Shown here: positions 10,091-21,181 of the stretch, one piece after another | Position numbering within the stretch: the stretch's first letter is position 1 | Layout of the letters: every line of letters starts with the position of its first letter | Origin: Streptomyces thermodiastaticus | GTDB lineage: Bacteria; Actinomycetota; Actinomycetes; Streptomycetales; Streptomycetaceae | DNA length: 64,000 nucleotides | Direction of reading: 5' to 3' | NCBI RefSeq assembly: GCF_014656135.1 | Contig: NZ_BNBV01000004.1 | Span: 142,459 to 206,458 of the forward strand | Program-made: the position numbers and the translations under genes | Notes under the pieces: model-generated | What the model was told of the DNA's origin: nothing | Seen by the model: the letters and a program-made list of their open reading frames with translations, nothing else | Databases searched by the model: none

Positions 10091-10363
10091 ATGAACGCAG
10101 ACCAGATTCAAGGACTGATCGGACTGCTGGTGGCCTGGGGACTCCTGGTCCTGATGATCCTTCCGCCGGCGATCGGCGCCGTACGGGAATGGCACATCGA
10201 CCGGCGGATCCGGCGCGCACAGCAGGAGCACGCGGGCCAGGAGTCCCGGACGGCGCACACGCCCCCGTGGCGAGGTCAGAAGTCCTCGTCCAGGGCGACC
10301 GCACCCTCCACCGCCACCTGGTACGCCGACACCCGCCGTTCGAAGAAGTTGGTCAGCTCCTGA
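10091..10363 (+). CDS. Small single-pass membrane protein (hypothetical)
   Basis: A 90-residue frame starting at ATG 10091 encodes one strong N-terminal transmembrane helix (LIGLLVAWGLLVLMILPPAI) followed by a basic tail. Third-position GC is high over the first 60 codons, supporting coding. The last 88 nt run antisense into the 3' end of nrdB, so the C-terminus may be accidental read-through of the nrdB complement. It lies on the opposite strand between nrdB and the regulator gene. No homologue is recognised. Confidence 0.4.
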   Translation: MNADQIQGLIGLLVAWGLLVLMILPPAIGAVREWHIDRRIRRAQQEHAGQESRTAHTPPWRGQKSSSRATAPSTATWYADTRRSKKLVSS

Positions 10364-11304
10364 ACCCCTTGCAGCTCCATGAAGGAGAAGGGGTTCTCGG
10401 AGCCGTACACCGGGGCGAAGCCGAGCCGTGCCAGACGCTGGTCGGCGACGCACTCCAGGTACTGCCGCATCGAGTCGGTGTTCATCCCCGGCAGGCCGTC
10501 CCCGCACAGGTCGCGCGCGAACTGCAGCTCGGCCTCGACGGCCTCCCGGAGCATCGCCGTGACCTGCCGGCCCAGCTCCTCGTCGAACAGGTCCGGCTCC
10601 TCCGCGCGGACGGTGTCCACCACGTCGAAGGCGAACGACATGTGCATCGTCTCGTCGCGGAACACCCAGTTGGTGCCGGTGGCCAGGCCGTGCAGCAGGC
10701 CCCGGCTGCGGAACCAGTACACGTAGGCGAAGGCCCCGTAGAAGAACAGCCCCTCGATGCAGGCGGCGAAGCAGATCAGGTTCAGCAGGAACCGCCGGCG
10801 GTCGGCCTTGGTGCGCAGCCGGTCCAGCTCCTGCACCGAGTCGATCCACCGGAAGCAGAACTCGGCCTTGTCCCGGATGGACGGGATGTTCTCCACCGCC
10901 GCGAAGGCCGCCGCCCGGTCGTCCGGGTCGGGCAGATACGTGTCCAGCAGCGTCAGATAGAACTGGACGTGCACCGCCTCCTCGAACAGCTGCCTGCTCA
11001 GATACAGGCGTGCCTCGGGGGAGTTGATGTGCTTGTACAGGGTGAGCACCAGGTTGTTCGCCACGATCGAGTCGCCGGTGGCGAAGAAGGCGACGAGCCG
11101 GCCGATCAGGTGGCGCTCGCCCGGGGTGAGCCTGGCCAGGTCGGGGACGTCGGCCTGCAGATCCACCTCCTCCACGGTCCAGGTGTTCTTGATGGCGTCC
11201 CGGTAACGCTCGTAGAACCGCGGGTAGCGCATGGGCCGCAGGGTCAGTTCGAAACCCGGGTCGAGGAGGTTCTGGGGGCGGGCGGGGGTCGGGTGGGTCG
11301 TCAC
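10276..11304 (-). CDS. nrdB: Ribonucleoside-diphosphate reductase, beta subunit (class I)
   Basis: The beta subunit houses the metal cofactor that starts radical catalysis in NrdA. Carboxylate/histidine ligand motifs are visible in the expected order: LFEEAVHVQFY, RDKAEFCFRW and RDETMHMSFAFD. The C-terminus ends in acidic residues (LDEDF), which bind NrdA. The likely start GTG 11304 overlaps the nrdA stop by 4 nt (GTGA); ATG 11310 is an alternative. Length 342 residues is normal. It is translationally coupled to nrdA and controlled with it by the upstream riboswitch. Confidence 0.95.
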   Translation of the reverse strand: MTTHPTPARPQNLLDPGFELTLRPMRYPRFYERYRDAIKNTWTVEEVDLQADVPDLARLTPGERHLIGRLVAFFATGDSIVANNLVLTLYKHINSPEARLYLSRQLFEEAVHVQFYLTLLDTYLPDPDDRAAAFAAVENIPSIRDKAEFCFRWIDSVQELDRLRTKADRRRFLLNLICFAACIEGLFFYGAFAYVYWFRSRGLLHGLATGTNWVFRDETMHMSFAFDVVDTVRAEEPDLFDEELGRQVTAMLREAVEAELQFARDLCGDGLPGMNTDSMRQYLECVADQRLARLGFAPVYGSENPFSFMELQGVQELTNFFERRVSAYQVAVEGAVALDEDF

Positions 11305-13664
11305 TGGCATGCCTCGCAGGTCTCGGGGTTTTCCAGGGAGCAGGCGACCGCCTCCGCGGCCGGTGCGGCCGGCGCGGGGACGGTGGCGGGGTGCTGCGCG
11401 CGGGCCGCGGGGGCGATCCGGGTCGCCGGGCGGGAGCGCAGGTAGTACGTCGTCTTCAGGCCCGCCTTCCAGGCGTAGGCGTACATCGAGGAGAGCTTGC
11501 CGATGGTCGGTGTCTCCATGAACAGGTTCAACGACTGGCCCTGGTCCAGGAACGGGGTGCGGGCGGCGGCCATGTCGATCAGGGCGCGCTGCGGCAGCTC
11601 CCACGCCGTGCGGTACAGCCGCCGCACGTCCTCAGGGAGCCAGGTCAAACCCTGCACCGAGCCGTTGGCCTCGCGCAGCGCCTGGCGGGTGTCCGCGTCC
11701 CACCGGCCCAGCCTCTTCAACTCCTCCACCAGGTAGGAGTTGACCTGGAGGAACTCGCCCGACAGGGTCTCGCGCTTGAACAGGTTGGACACCTGCGGCT
11801 CGACGCACTCGTAGGCGCCGGCGATGGAGGCGATGGTGGCGGTCGGCGCGATGGCCAGCAGCAGGGCGTTGCGCAGGCCCACGGCGGCGATCCGCTCGCG
11901 CAGCGCCGCCCAGCGCTCGGGCCAGGCGAGGGTCACGTCGTAGTGGTCGGGGTGCAGCACGCCCCGGGCGGTGCGGGTCTGCTCCCAGGCGGGCAGTGGA
12001 CCGCTGGCCTCGGCCAGACCGGCGGAGGCCTCGTAGGCGGCGAGCATGATCCGCTCGGCGATCCGCGTGGACAGCGCCCGGGCCTTGGGGGAGTCGAAGG
12101 GCAGCCGCAGCCGGAAGAAGACGTCCTGCAGGCCCATCACGCCCAGGCCCACCGGCCGCCACCGCGCGTTGGACCGGGCCGCCTGCTCGGTCGGGTAGTA
12201 GTTGATGTCGACCACCCGGTCGAGGAAGGTCACGGCGGTGCGCACGGTGGCGTCCAGCCGCTCCCAGTCGATGCCGCCGCCGGCCACGAACGCGCCGAGG
12301 TTGACCGAGCCCAGGTTGCACACCGCGGTCTCGTTGTCGTCGGTGACCTCCAGGATCTCCGTGCACAGGTTGGAGGAGTGGATCACGCGGCCCGGCTCGG
12401 CGGTCTGGTTGGCGGTGCGGTTGGCGGTGTCCTTGAAGGCCATCCACCCGTTGCCGGTCTGCGCGAGGGTGCGCATCATGCGGCCGTACAGCTCCCGGGC
12501 GGGCAGGGTCTTCCGGGCCAGGCCCTTCGCCTCCGCCGCCCGGTAGGCCCGGTCGAACTCCTCGCCCCACAGGTCGGTCAGCTCGGGCACGTCGGAGGGG
12601 CAGAACAGCGACCACGGCGCGTCGGCGTTCACCCGGCGCATGAACTCGTCGGGAATCCAGTGCGCGAGGTTGAGGTTGTGGGTGCGGCGCGCGTCCTCGC
12701 CGGTGTTGTCGCGGAGTTCCAGGAACTCCTCGATGTCCGCGTGCCAGGTCTCCAGGTACACCGCGGCCGCGCCCTTGCGCCGTCCGCCCTGGTTCACCGC
12801 CGCCACCGAGGAGTCCAGCGTCTTCAGGAACGGCACGATGCCGTTGGAGTGCCCGTTGGTGCCGCGGATCAGCGAACCGCGGGCGCGTACACGGCAGTAG
12901 GCGATGCCGATGCCGCCGGCGTGCTTCGACAGGCGGGCGACCTGGTGGTAGCGCTCGTAGAGGGAGTCCAGCTCGTCCTTGGGGGAGTCCAGCAGGTAGC
13001 AGGACGACATCTGGGGGTGCCGCGTACCGGAGTTGAACAGTGTGGGGGAGGACGGCAGATACTCCAGCCGGCTCATCAGCCCGTACAGCGCGGCCACCTC
13101 GTCCACGGCACGGTCGCTGTCGTCCGCGGCGAGACCGGCGGCGACGCGCAGCAGGAAGTACTGCGGTGTCTCGATCACCTTCCGGGTGTGCGGGTGCCGC
13201 AGCAGATAGCGGCTGTGCAGGGTGCGCAGCCCGAAGTAGCCGAAGCGGTCGTCGGCGGCCGGGTCCACGGTGGCGTCCAGGCGGGCGGCGTGCCGCCGCA
13301 CGAACGCGGCGGTCCGGTCGGCGATCAGCCCCTCGCGGTGGCCGACGGCCACGGACCCGCTGAAGGACGTGACGCCCTGCGAGGCCGCCTCGGCCCGCAG
13401 GGAGAGCAGCAGCAGCCGGGCGGCGAGCCGCGAGTAGGCGGGGTCCTCGGCGATCAGCCCGGCGGCCGCCTCGGTGGCCAGTTCCCGCAGCTCCGCCTCG
13501 TCGGCGTGGGCGGAACGGCCGCGCAGCGCGGCGGCGGCGACCCGTCCGGGGTCGGTGCCGGGAAGGCCGGCGGTCAGCTCGGTCAGGGTGCGCAGCAGTG
13601 CGGCACCGGGACCGTCGGGGTCCAGACCCGCGGCTGACGCAGGATCGGCGGGCGCGATGGTCAC
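11301..13664 (-). CDS. nrdA: Ribonucleoside-diphosphate reductase, alpha subunit (class I)
   Basis: Catalytic subunit reducing ribonucleotides to deoxyribonucleotides. Conserved features include PSSPTLFNSGT, the active-site segment NLCTEI with the radical Cys and Glu, GLGVMGLQDVFF and the tyrosine-rich C-terminal region (SSMYAYAWKAGLKTTYYLR). The protein ends CEACQ, the swinging CxxC pair that re-reduces the active site. A canonical N-terminal ATP cone is not recognisable. GTG 13664 is chosen as start, with a purine-rich GGGAG upstream; this gives 787 residues. The leader carries a cobalamin riboswitch. Confidence 0.96.
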   Translation of the reverse strand: MTIAPADPASAAGLDPDGPGAALLRTLTELTAGLPGTDPGRVAAAALRGRSAHADEAELRELATEAAAGLIAEDPAYSRLAARLLLLSLRAEAASQGVTSFSGSVAVGHREGLIADRTAAFVRRHAARLDATVDPAADDRFGYFGLRTLHSRYLLRHPHTRKVIETPQYFLLRVAAGLAADDSDRAVDEVAALYGLMSRLEYLPSSPTLFNSGTRHPQMSSCYLLDSPKDELDSLYERYHQVARLSKHAGGIGIAYCRVRARGSLIRGTNGHSNGIVPFLKTLDSSVAAVNQGGRRKGAAAVYLETWHADIEEFLELRDNTGEDARRTHNLNLAHWIPDEFMRRVNADAPWSLFCPSDVPELTDLWGEEFDRAYRAAEAKGLARKTLPARELYGRMMRTLAQTGNGWMAFKDTANRTANQTAEPGRVIHSSNLCTEILEVTDDNETAVCNLGSVNLGAFVAGGGIDWERLDATVRTAVTFLDRVVDINYYPTEQAARSNARWRPVGLGVMGLQDVFFRLRLPFDSPKARALSTRIAERIMLAAYEASAGLAEASGPLPAWEQTRTARGVLHPDHYDVTLAWPERWAALRERIAAVGLRNALLLAIAPTATIASIAGAYECVEPQVSNLFKRETLSGEFLQVNSYLVEELKRLGRWDADTRQALREANGSVQGLTWLPEDVRRLYRTAWELPQRALIDMAAARTPFLDQGQSLNLFMETPTIGKLSSMYAYAWKAGLKTTYYLRSRPATRIAPAARAQHPATVPAPAAPAAEAVACSLENPETCEACQ

Positions 13665-13796
13665 GTGGTGCTCTCCCTCGCTCGGCTCGGGGCCTCGCCG
13701 AGGGCAGGGGGCAGCCACGGACGCACGGCGGCGCCGCGTCCACCGGCCCAATCCGCGAGGCCCGGACGTCAGGCGCCCGGACCGGACGGCCGGGCG

Positions 13797-13935
13797 CACT
13801 GTCGGCAGGTCCTCGGACTGACGCTCGTCCACGGGCACGCGGGCAGCCGGGACCGGCTCCCCGCGGGCACGGGGGTATGAGTACACCGTTGCGGGACAGT
13901 TCCGGATTCGCACCGGATTCCCCTGCGGCGACAGC
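13797..13935 (-). promoter_or_regulatory. Adenosylcobalamin riboswitch in the nrdA leader
   Basis: On the minus strand the leader reads GGGAATCCGGTGCGAATC, then GGAACTGTCCCGCAACGGT, and further on AGTCCGAGGACCTGCC. These are the hallmark conserved elements of the cobalamin riboswitch in the correct order. A B12 riboswitch controlling nrdABS is known in S. coelicolor; it turns off the class I enzyme when coenzyme B12 can support the class II enzyme. The element ends about 130 nt before the nrdA GTG. Boundaries are approximate. Confidence 0.93.
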
Positions 13936-13942
13936 GAGCATG

Positions 13943-13989
13943 AGCATACATCTTGTGCCGGGCCGAGAAACCACCCCCAGATGTTGTGG
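13943..13989 (-). promoter_or_regulatory. Tandem NrdR-like boxes upstream of the nrd riboswitch
   Basis: Two related sequences, CCACAACATCTGGGGG (13989-13974) and GCACAAGATGTATGCT (13958-13943), resemble the NrdR box (CwAtATaTwG core). Their equivalent positions are 31 bp apart, three helical turns, the usual NrdR arrangement. The first matches better than the second. They sit just upstream of the riboswitch, where the nrdA promoter should be. Confidence 0.65.
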
Positions 13990-14016
13990 CCGGTGCCGGA
14001 TCGTCGGTGGAGCGGG

Positions 14017-14523
14017 TCAGAGCGTCAGCGCGTAGGCGAGCAGCATGATGTCGTCCACGTGCGGCAGGGGGTTCCAGTCGCGTTCCGGTACCCGGACGAA
14101 CCCCAGGCGCTCGTAGATGCGGTGGGCGGCGCGCATGGTGCGCTGGGTGGACAGCACCAGGCGGACGCAGCCGGGGACGGCCCGGGCCCGCTCCACGCAC
14201 GCCCGCACCAGGGCCTCGCCGGCACCCCGGCGGCGTGCCTCGGGCGCGATCGCGAGCATCCGTATCTCCGCCTCCCCGGGCCCGGCGATCTCGGCCATGG
14301 GGCCGCCCGCGGGCACGAAGGTGACGCCGCCGAGCACCGTCCCGTCCGCCACGGCCACCAGCACCTCCGCGGCGGCCGCCCGCTTGCCCACGTCCCTCAG
14401 CTCGGCCAGGTAGGCGTCGCTCTCGCCGAAGTCGAGCAGCCCGTCGCGCAGATAGGCCTCTGCGGTGATTCCCCCGAGAGTGCCGTACTCGCCGGGCTCG
14501 GCCGGCCGAATCATGATGTCCAT
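14017..14523 (-). CDS. GNAT-family N-acetyltransferase
   Basis: A 168-residue acetyl-CoA-dependent transferase. The N-terminus (MDIMIRPAEPGEYGTL) and the acetyl-CoA loop (EIRMLAIAPEARRRGAGEAL) are typical; the latter contains the R-R-x-G-x-G pyrophosphate-binding turn. The C-terminal motif AAHRIYERLGFVRVPERDWN is the family B region. The acceptor substrate cannot be deduced. It stands alone on the minus strand, with its stop about 30 bp upstream of the NrdR-like boxes of the nrd operon. Confidence 0.9.
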   Translation of the reverse strand: MDIMIRPAEPGEYGTLGGITAEAYLRDGLLDFGESDAYLAELRDVGKRAAAAEVLVAVADGTVLGGVTFVPAGGPMAEIAGPGEAEIRMLAIAPEARRRGAGEALVRACVERARAVPGCVRLVLSTQRTMRAAHRIYERLGFVRVPERDWNPLPHVDDIMLLAYALTL

Positions 14524-14606
14524 GGGCCCGAGTGTGCCGGAGGGGTATGACAACGGGCCGCCGGTCCTTCCCGGCGGCCCGTCGACGTGTCGCTGCGGCG
14601 TACGGC

Positions 14607-16217
14607 TCAGTGGGCGGAACCCGCGGTGGCGGGCGGCAGTTCCACCTGGACGTCCGGGTCGCCGGCGTCCTTGGTGTAGTCCTCGGGCCGGGTCTCGTCG
14701 ACGCCGTCGGGCGCCTTGAACGCCCGCAGGACGACGGTGAGGATTACAGTGACCAGGACGTTGAGCACGAAGGCCGTCATGCCGATGTAGCCGGTCTCGC
14801 CGATGCCGGGGATCTCGGCGGCCGAACCGCCGAAGTGCTTCTGCGTCGGCGAGGCCACCCCGTAGGCGGCGACGGTGCCGTAGACCATGCCGACCGCCCA
14901 GCCGGCCAGCAGCGCCCAGCGGTGGAACCAGCGCGTGAACAGGCCGCCGACCAGGGCCGGGAAGGTCTGCAGGATCCAGATGCCGCCCAGCAGCTGGAAG
15001 TTGATGGCGACCGTCTTGTCCATGGTGAGGACGAAGACCAGGGCGCCCACCTTCACCAGCAGGGACACCAGCTTGGAGACGCGGGTCTCCTGCTCCGCCG
15101 TGGCGTCCGGCTTGATGAAGTCCTTGTAGATGTTGCGGGTGAACAGGTTCGCGGCCGCGATCGACATGATGGCCGCGGGCACCAGCGCGCCGATGCCGAT
15201 GGCCGCGAAGGCCACGCCCGTGAACCAGTCCGGGAACATGTTCTCGAACAGCTGCGGAATGGCCAGCTGGCCGTTGCTCACGGTGATCCCGCCCGCGATC
15301 GCCATGAAGCCCAGCAGCGCCAGCAGGCCCAGCATCAGCGAGTACAGCGGCAGGATCGTGGTGTTGCGGCGGATCACCTCACGGCTGCGCGAGGACAGCG
15401 TCGCGGTGATCGAGTGCGGGTACATGAACAGCGCGAGCGCGCTGCCCAGGGCCAGCGTGGCGTACGTCCACCGGGCCCCCTCCGGCGGCGTGACGGAACC
15501 CGCCCCCGTCTTCGTGAACTTCTCGCCCGCCTTCGCGAAGATGTCGTCGAACCCGCCCAGTTTGATCGGGATGTAGATGATCGCGACCGCGATGACGATG
15601 TAGATCAGCGCGTCCTTCACGAACGCGATCAGCGCCGGGGCGCGCAGGCCGGACGAGTAGGTGTACGCGGCCAGCACACCGAAGGCGATCAGCAGCGGCA
15701 GGTCCTTGACGAACCAGTTGGTGTTCTCGCCGCCGCCGACGCCCATCACGTCCAGCACCGCCTGGATGCCGACGAGCTGGAGCGCGATGTACGGCATGGT
15801 GGCGAGGATGCCGGTGAGCGCCACCGCCAGCGACAGGCCCTTGGAACCGAACCGGCCGCGCACGAAGTCGGAGGTGGTGACGTAGCCGTGCCGGTGGGAG
15901 ACCGACCACAGGCGCGGCAGGAAGGTGAAGATCAGCGGGTAGACCAGGATCGTGTACGGCACCGCGAAGAACCCGGCCGCGCCGGTGGCGTAGATCGCCG
16001 CGGGCACCGCGACGAAGGTGTACGCCGTGTACAGGTCGCCGCCGAGCAGGAACCAGGTGATCCAGGTGCCGAACGACCGTCCGCCCAGGCCCCACTCGTC
16101 CAGGCTGTGCTCGTTCTCCGCCTTGCGCCACCGGGCGGCCAGGAAGCCCATGACGGTGACGAGCACGAAGAAGAAGATGAAGACGCCGAGTGCGATGCCG
16201 TTGACGCCGTCCTTCAT
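14607..16217 (-). CDS. Sodium:solute symporter family permease (MctP-like monocarboxylate transporter)
   Basis: A 536-residue protein with about 13 hydrophobic segments. Features of the SSS family include GGRSFGTWITWFLLGGDLYT near the N-terminus and GIGALVPAAIMSIAAANLFT in the core. The sequence resembles MctP-type monocarboxylate (lactate, pyruvate, acetate) carriers, but substrate assignment is inference. The start ATG overlaps the stop of the small DUF3311 gene by 4 nt, the usual pairing for this transporter subfamily, so both products probably work together. Confidence 0.88.
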   Translation of the reverse strand: MKDGVNGIALGVFIFFFVLVTVMGFLAARWRKAENEHSLDEWGLGGRSFGTWITWFLLGGDLYTAYTFVAVPAAIYATGAAGFFAVPYTILVYPLIFTFLPRLWSVSHRHGYVTTSDFVRGRFGSKGLSLAVALTGILATMPYIALQLVGIQAVLDVMGVGGGENTNWFVKDLPLLIAFGVLAAYTYSSGLRAPALIAFVKDALIYIVIAVAIIYIPIKLGGFDDIFAKAGEKFTKTGAGSVTPPEGARWTYATLALGSALALFMYPHSITATLSSRSREVIRRNTTILPLYSLMLGLLALLGFMAIAGGITVSNGQLAIPQLFENMFPDWFTGVAFAAIGIGALVPAAIMSIAAANLFTRNIYKDFIKPDATAEQETRVSKLVSLLVKVGALVFVLTMDKTVAINFQLLGGIWILQTFPALVGGLFTRWFHRWALLAGWAVGMVYGTVAAYGVASPTQKHFGGSAAEIPGIGETGYIGMTAFVLNVLVTVILTVVLRAFKAPDGVDETRPEDYTKDAGDPDVQVELPPATAGSAH

Positions 16218-16495
16218 CGCGCCGCACCGCCCTTCGCCGCCGTGCCGTTCTCGCGGGACGCGCGGGCGCGCTGGTCACGCTGCCAGAGCCGGTACGCGAT
16301 CATGGTCAGCGCCGTGGAGATCAGCACCCACACCATCTGGTACCAGTAGAAGAACGGGATGCCGATGAACGTGGGGTCGGTCGTGGCGTAGGACCCGACC
16401 CACAGCATCGCCACGAACGGCGCGACGAGACAGAGGCCGATGACCACCCGGACGGGGGTCACCACCCCTCCGCGGACTTCTGGGGCATCTGACAT
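16214..16495 (-). CDS. DUF3311 small membrane protein, accessory to the symporter
   Basis: A 93-residue protein with two transmembrane helices (VVIGLCLVAPFVAMLWVGS and FYWYQMVWVLISTALTMIAY) and a basic C-terminus. Two-helix proteins of this type nearly always precede an SSS permease, as here, and are thought to be a small subunit. The gene is translationally coupled to the permease through an ATGA overlap. The 195 bp upstream, before the dasR stop, should contain the operon promoter. Confidence 0.88.
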   Translation of the reverse strand: MSDAPEVRGGVVTPVRVVIGLCLVAPFVAMLWVGSYATTDPTFIGIPFFYWYQMVWVLISTALTMIAYRLWQRDQRARASRENGTAAKGGAAR

Positions 16496-16690
16496 GTGAG
16501 GCTCCGTCCCCTCGCTGAGCAGCGTGATCTTGCGATCACCTGGGTAATGCGCAGGCAATCTAGGTCACGTGCCGAAGTAACGGAACCCCTTGTCCGCATA
16601 TCGGTTCCCCTGGCCGATAACGGTTCGGGATCGACTGTTTGTTCGATCAAGGGGGCGGCCCGGCCCTTCGCGGCGACCGGCGGCCCGGGG

Positions 16691-19194
<2,504 letters not shown>

Positions 19195-19313
19195 CCCGGG
19201 TGCGGGGTCCCGCCGCCGCGGGGCCCCGCTTCTCGTACGGCCGTGCGGCGCCGGATCTCCCGCGGCCGCGCGGAGGGTTTCACACGACCTTCAGGACCGC
19301 TGAGGAGCGCGCG

Positions 19314-20300
19314 ATGAGTGCCGCAGACACGACCACCCCTGTCAAGGTGCCGCCACCGCGGCAGGCACCGCCACCGGCCGCCCCGCGGCAGCCCGGACGG
19401 CCGCGCGGGACGGGCGGGGCCGCGACGCCCTGGCTGCTCCTCGTGCCCTGCCTGCTGGTCCTGGTCCTGGTCATGGCCTATCCGCTGGTGCGGCTGGTCA
19501 CCTTGTCCTTCCAGAAGTTCGGCCAGCCGCAGCTGTGGGGGTTCCAGGATGCCGAGTGGGTCGGCTTCGCCAACTTCCGTGCCGTGCTCGGCGACGGCGA
19601 GTTCTGGCAGGTGGTGCTGCGCACGCTCGTCTTCGCCGCCGGCTCGGTGATCTGCACCATGGTCCTCGGCATGGCGATCGCGCTGCTGCTGCAGCGGGTG
19701 TCGCCCTGGGTGAAGACCCTGGTCAACGTGGTGCTGGTGGCCAGCTGGGGCATGCCGGTCATCGTCGCCACCACCGTCTTCAAGTGGCTCTTCGACTCCG
19801 ACTACGGCATCCTCAACGCGCTGCTCAGCAAGCTGCCCGGCGTGCACCTGATCGGCCACAACTGGTTCGCCAGCGGACCCGAGGGCCTGGCCGTGATCAT
19901 GCTGCTGGTGGTGTGGGGCGCCGTGCCGTTCGTCGTCATCACGCTCTTGGCAGGCCTGACCCAGGTGCCGAAGGAACTGGAGGAGGCCGCGCGGCTGGAC
20001 GGCGCGGGCGCCTGGGGCGTCTTCCGCTACGTCACCCTGCCCGTCCTCAAGCCGGTCGTCGTGATGCTCACAACCCTGTCGGTGATCTGGGACATGGGTG
20101 TCTTCCCGCAGGTGTTCGTCATGCGCGGCGGACACCCCGAGGCGGAGTTCCAGGTCCTCAACACCTACTCCTACGACCGTGCCTTCCAGGTCAACGACTA
20201 CGCCCAGGGCTCGGCGATCGCCCTGCTCACCGTGGTGCTGCTGCTGGGCGTGGTCGCCGTGTACATGCGCCAGATGCTGAAGATCGGGGACGTCGAGTGA
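19314..20300 (+). CDS. dasB: Sugar ABC transporter permease DasB
   Basis: A 328-residue inner-membrane permease with six to seven hydrophobic segments after a proline-rich cytoplasmic N-terminus of about 37 residues. The EAA loop that contacts the ATPase reads EEAARLDGAGAWGVFRYVTL. It follows dasA by 119 bp in the same operon and overlaps dasC by 4 nt. It imports N,N'-diacetylchitobiose with DasC. Confidence 0.95.
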   Translation: MSAADTTTPVKVPPPRQAPPPAAPRQPGRPRGTGGAATPWLLLVPCLLVLVLVMAYPLVRLVTLSFQKFGQPQLWGFQDAEWVGFANFRAVLGDGEFWQVVLRTLVFAAGSVICTMVLGMAIALLLQRVSPWVKTLVNVVLVASWGMPVIVATTVFKWLFDSDYGILNALLSKLPGVHLIGHNWFASGPEGLAVIMLLVVWGAVPFVVITLLAGLTQVPKELEEAARLDGAGAWGVFRYVTLPVLKPVVVMLTTLSVIWDMGVFPQVFVMRGGHPEAEFQVLNTYSYDRAFQVNDYAQGSAIALLTVVLLLGVVAVYMRQMLKIGDVE

Positions 20301-21172
20301 GCGGCATGAGCAGCACGAGCAGCGCGGGCGGCGCGGGCCTTCCCAGGGGGCGCCGCCGGACCACGAAGGCCGGCTGGAACCTGCTCGGCCTGATCGTCTT
20401 CGTCGTCCTGGGCTTCCCCCTGTACTGGATGCTCGACACCGCGTTCAAACCGGCCAAGGACGCCATCGACCCGGACCCCAGCCTGCTGCCGACCGGCGTC
20501 ACCCTCGCCAACTTCCGCCGGGCCCTGGACATCGCCGACTTCTGGGGGCCGGTCGGGCGCAGCCTCGTGGTGTCGCTGTCGGTCGTGGTGATCGGCATGG
20601 TGATCGGTCTGCTGGCCGCGCTCGCCATCTCCCGGTTCGCCTTCCGCGGCCGCAAGACCGTGATCGTCGGCATCCTGGCGGTGCAGATGATCCCGCTGGT
20701 CGCCATGATCATCCCGATCTTCCTGCTGCTGAACGACCTCGGTCAGTACGACAAGCTCACCGGCCTCATCATCACCTACCTGACCTTCATCCTCCCGTTC
20801 ACGGTGTGGACGCTGCGCGGCTTCATCGTCAACATCCCCCGCGAACTGGAGGAGGCGGCCATGGTCGACGGCTGCTCCCGCACCGGCGCCTTCCTCCGCG
20901 TCGTCTTCCCGCTGCTCGCCCCCGGCATGGTCGCCACCTCCGTGTACGGCTTCATCCAGGCCTGGAACGAGTACCTGTACGCCCTGATGCTGATGAGCCA
21001 GGAGCATCAGACCGCCACCGTCTGGCTCGGCAACTTCACCACCAAGCACGGCACGGAATACGCCCCGATGATGGCCGGCGCCACCATGATGGCCGTGCCG
21101 ATCGTCGTGCTGTTCCTGCTCGTCCAGCGCAAGATGGCCGCGGGTCTGACCGCGGGCGCCGTGAAGGGATGA
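20297..21172 (+). CDS. dasC: Sugar ABC transporter permease DasC
   Basis: A 291-residue permease of the carbohydrate-uptake family with six transmembrane helices. The EAA loop reads EEAAMVDGCSRTGAFLRVVFPL. The GTG start at 20297 overlaps the dasB stop (GTGA); ATG 20306 is possible. It forms the membrane channel with DasB. The next gene, a GH3 hexosaminidase, begins 10 bp after its stop. Confidence 0.95.
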   Translation: MSGMSSTSSAGGAGLPRGRRRTTKAGWNLLGLIVFVVLGFPLYWMLDTAFKPAKDAIDPDPSLLPTGVTLANFRRALDIADFWGPVGRSLVVSLSVVVIGMVIGLLAALAISRFAFRGRKTVIVGILAVQMIPLVAMIIPIFLLLNDLGQYDKLTGLIITYLTFILPFTVWTLRGFIVNIPRELEEAAMVDGCSRTGAFLRVVFPLLAPGMVATSVYGFIQAWNEYLYALMLMSQEHQTATVWLGNFTTKHGTEYAPMMAGATMMAVPIVVLFLLVQRKMAAGLTAGAVKG

Positions 21173-21181
21173 CACCACCCC

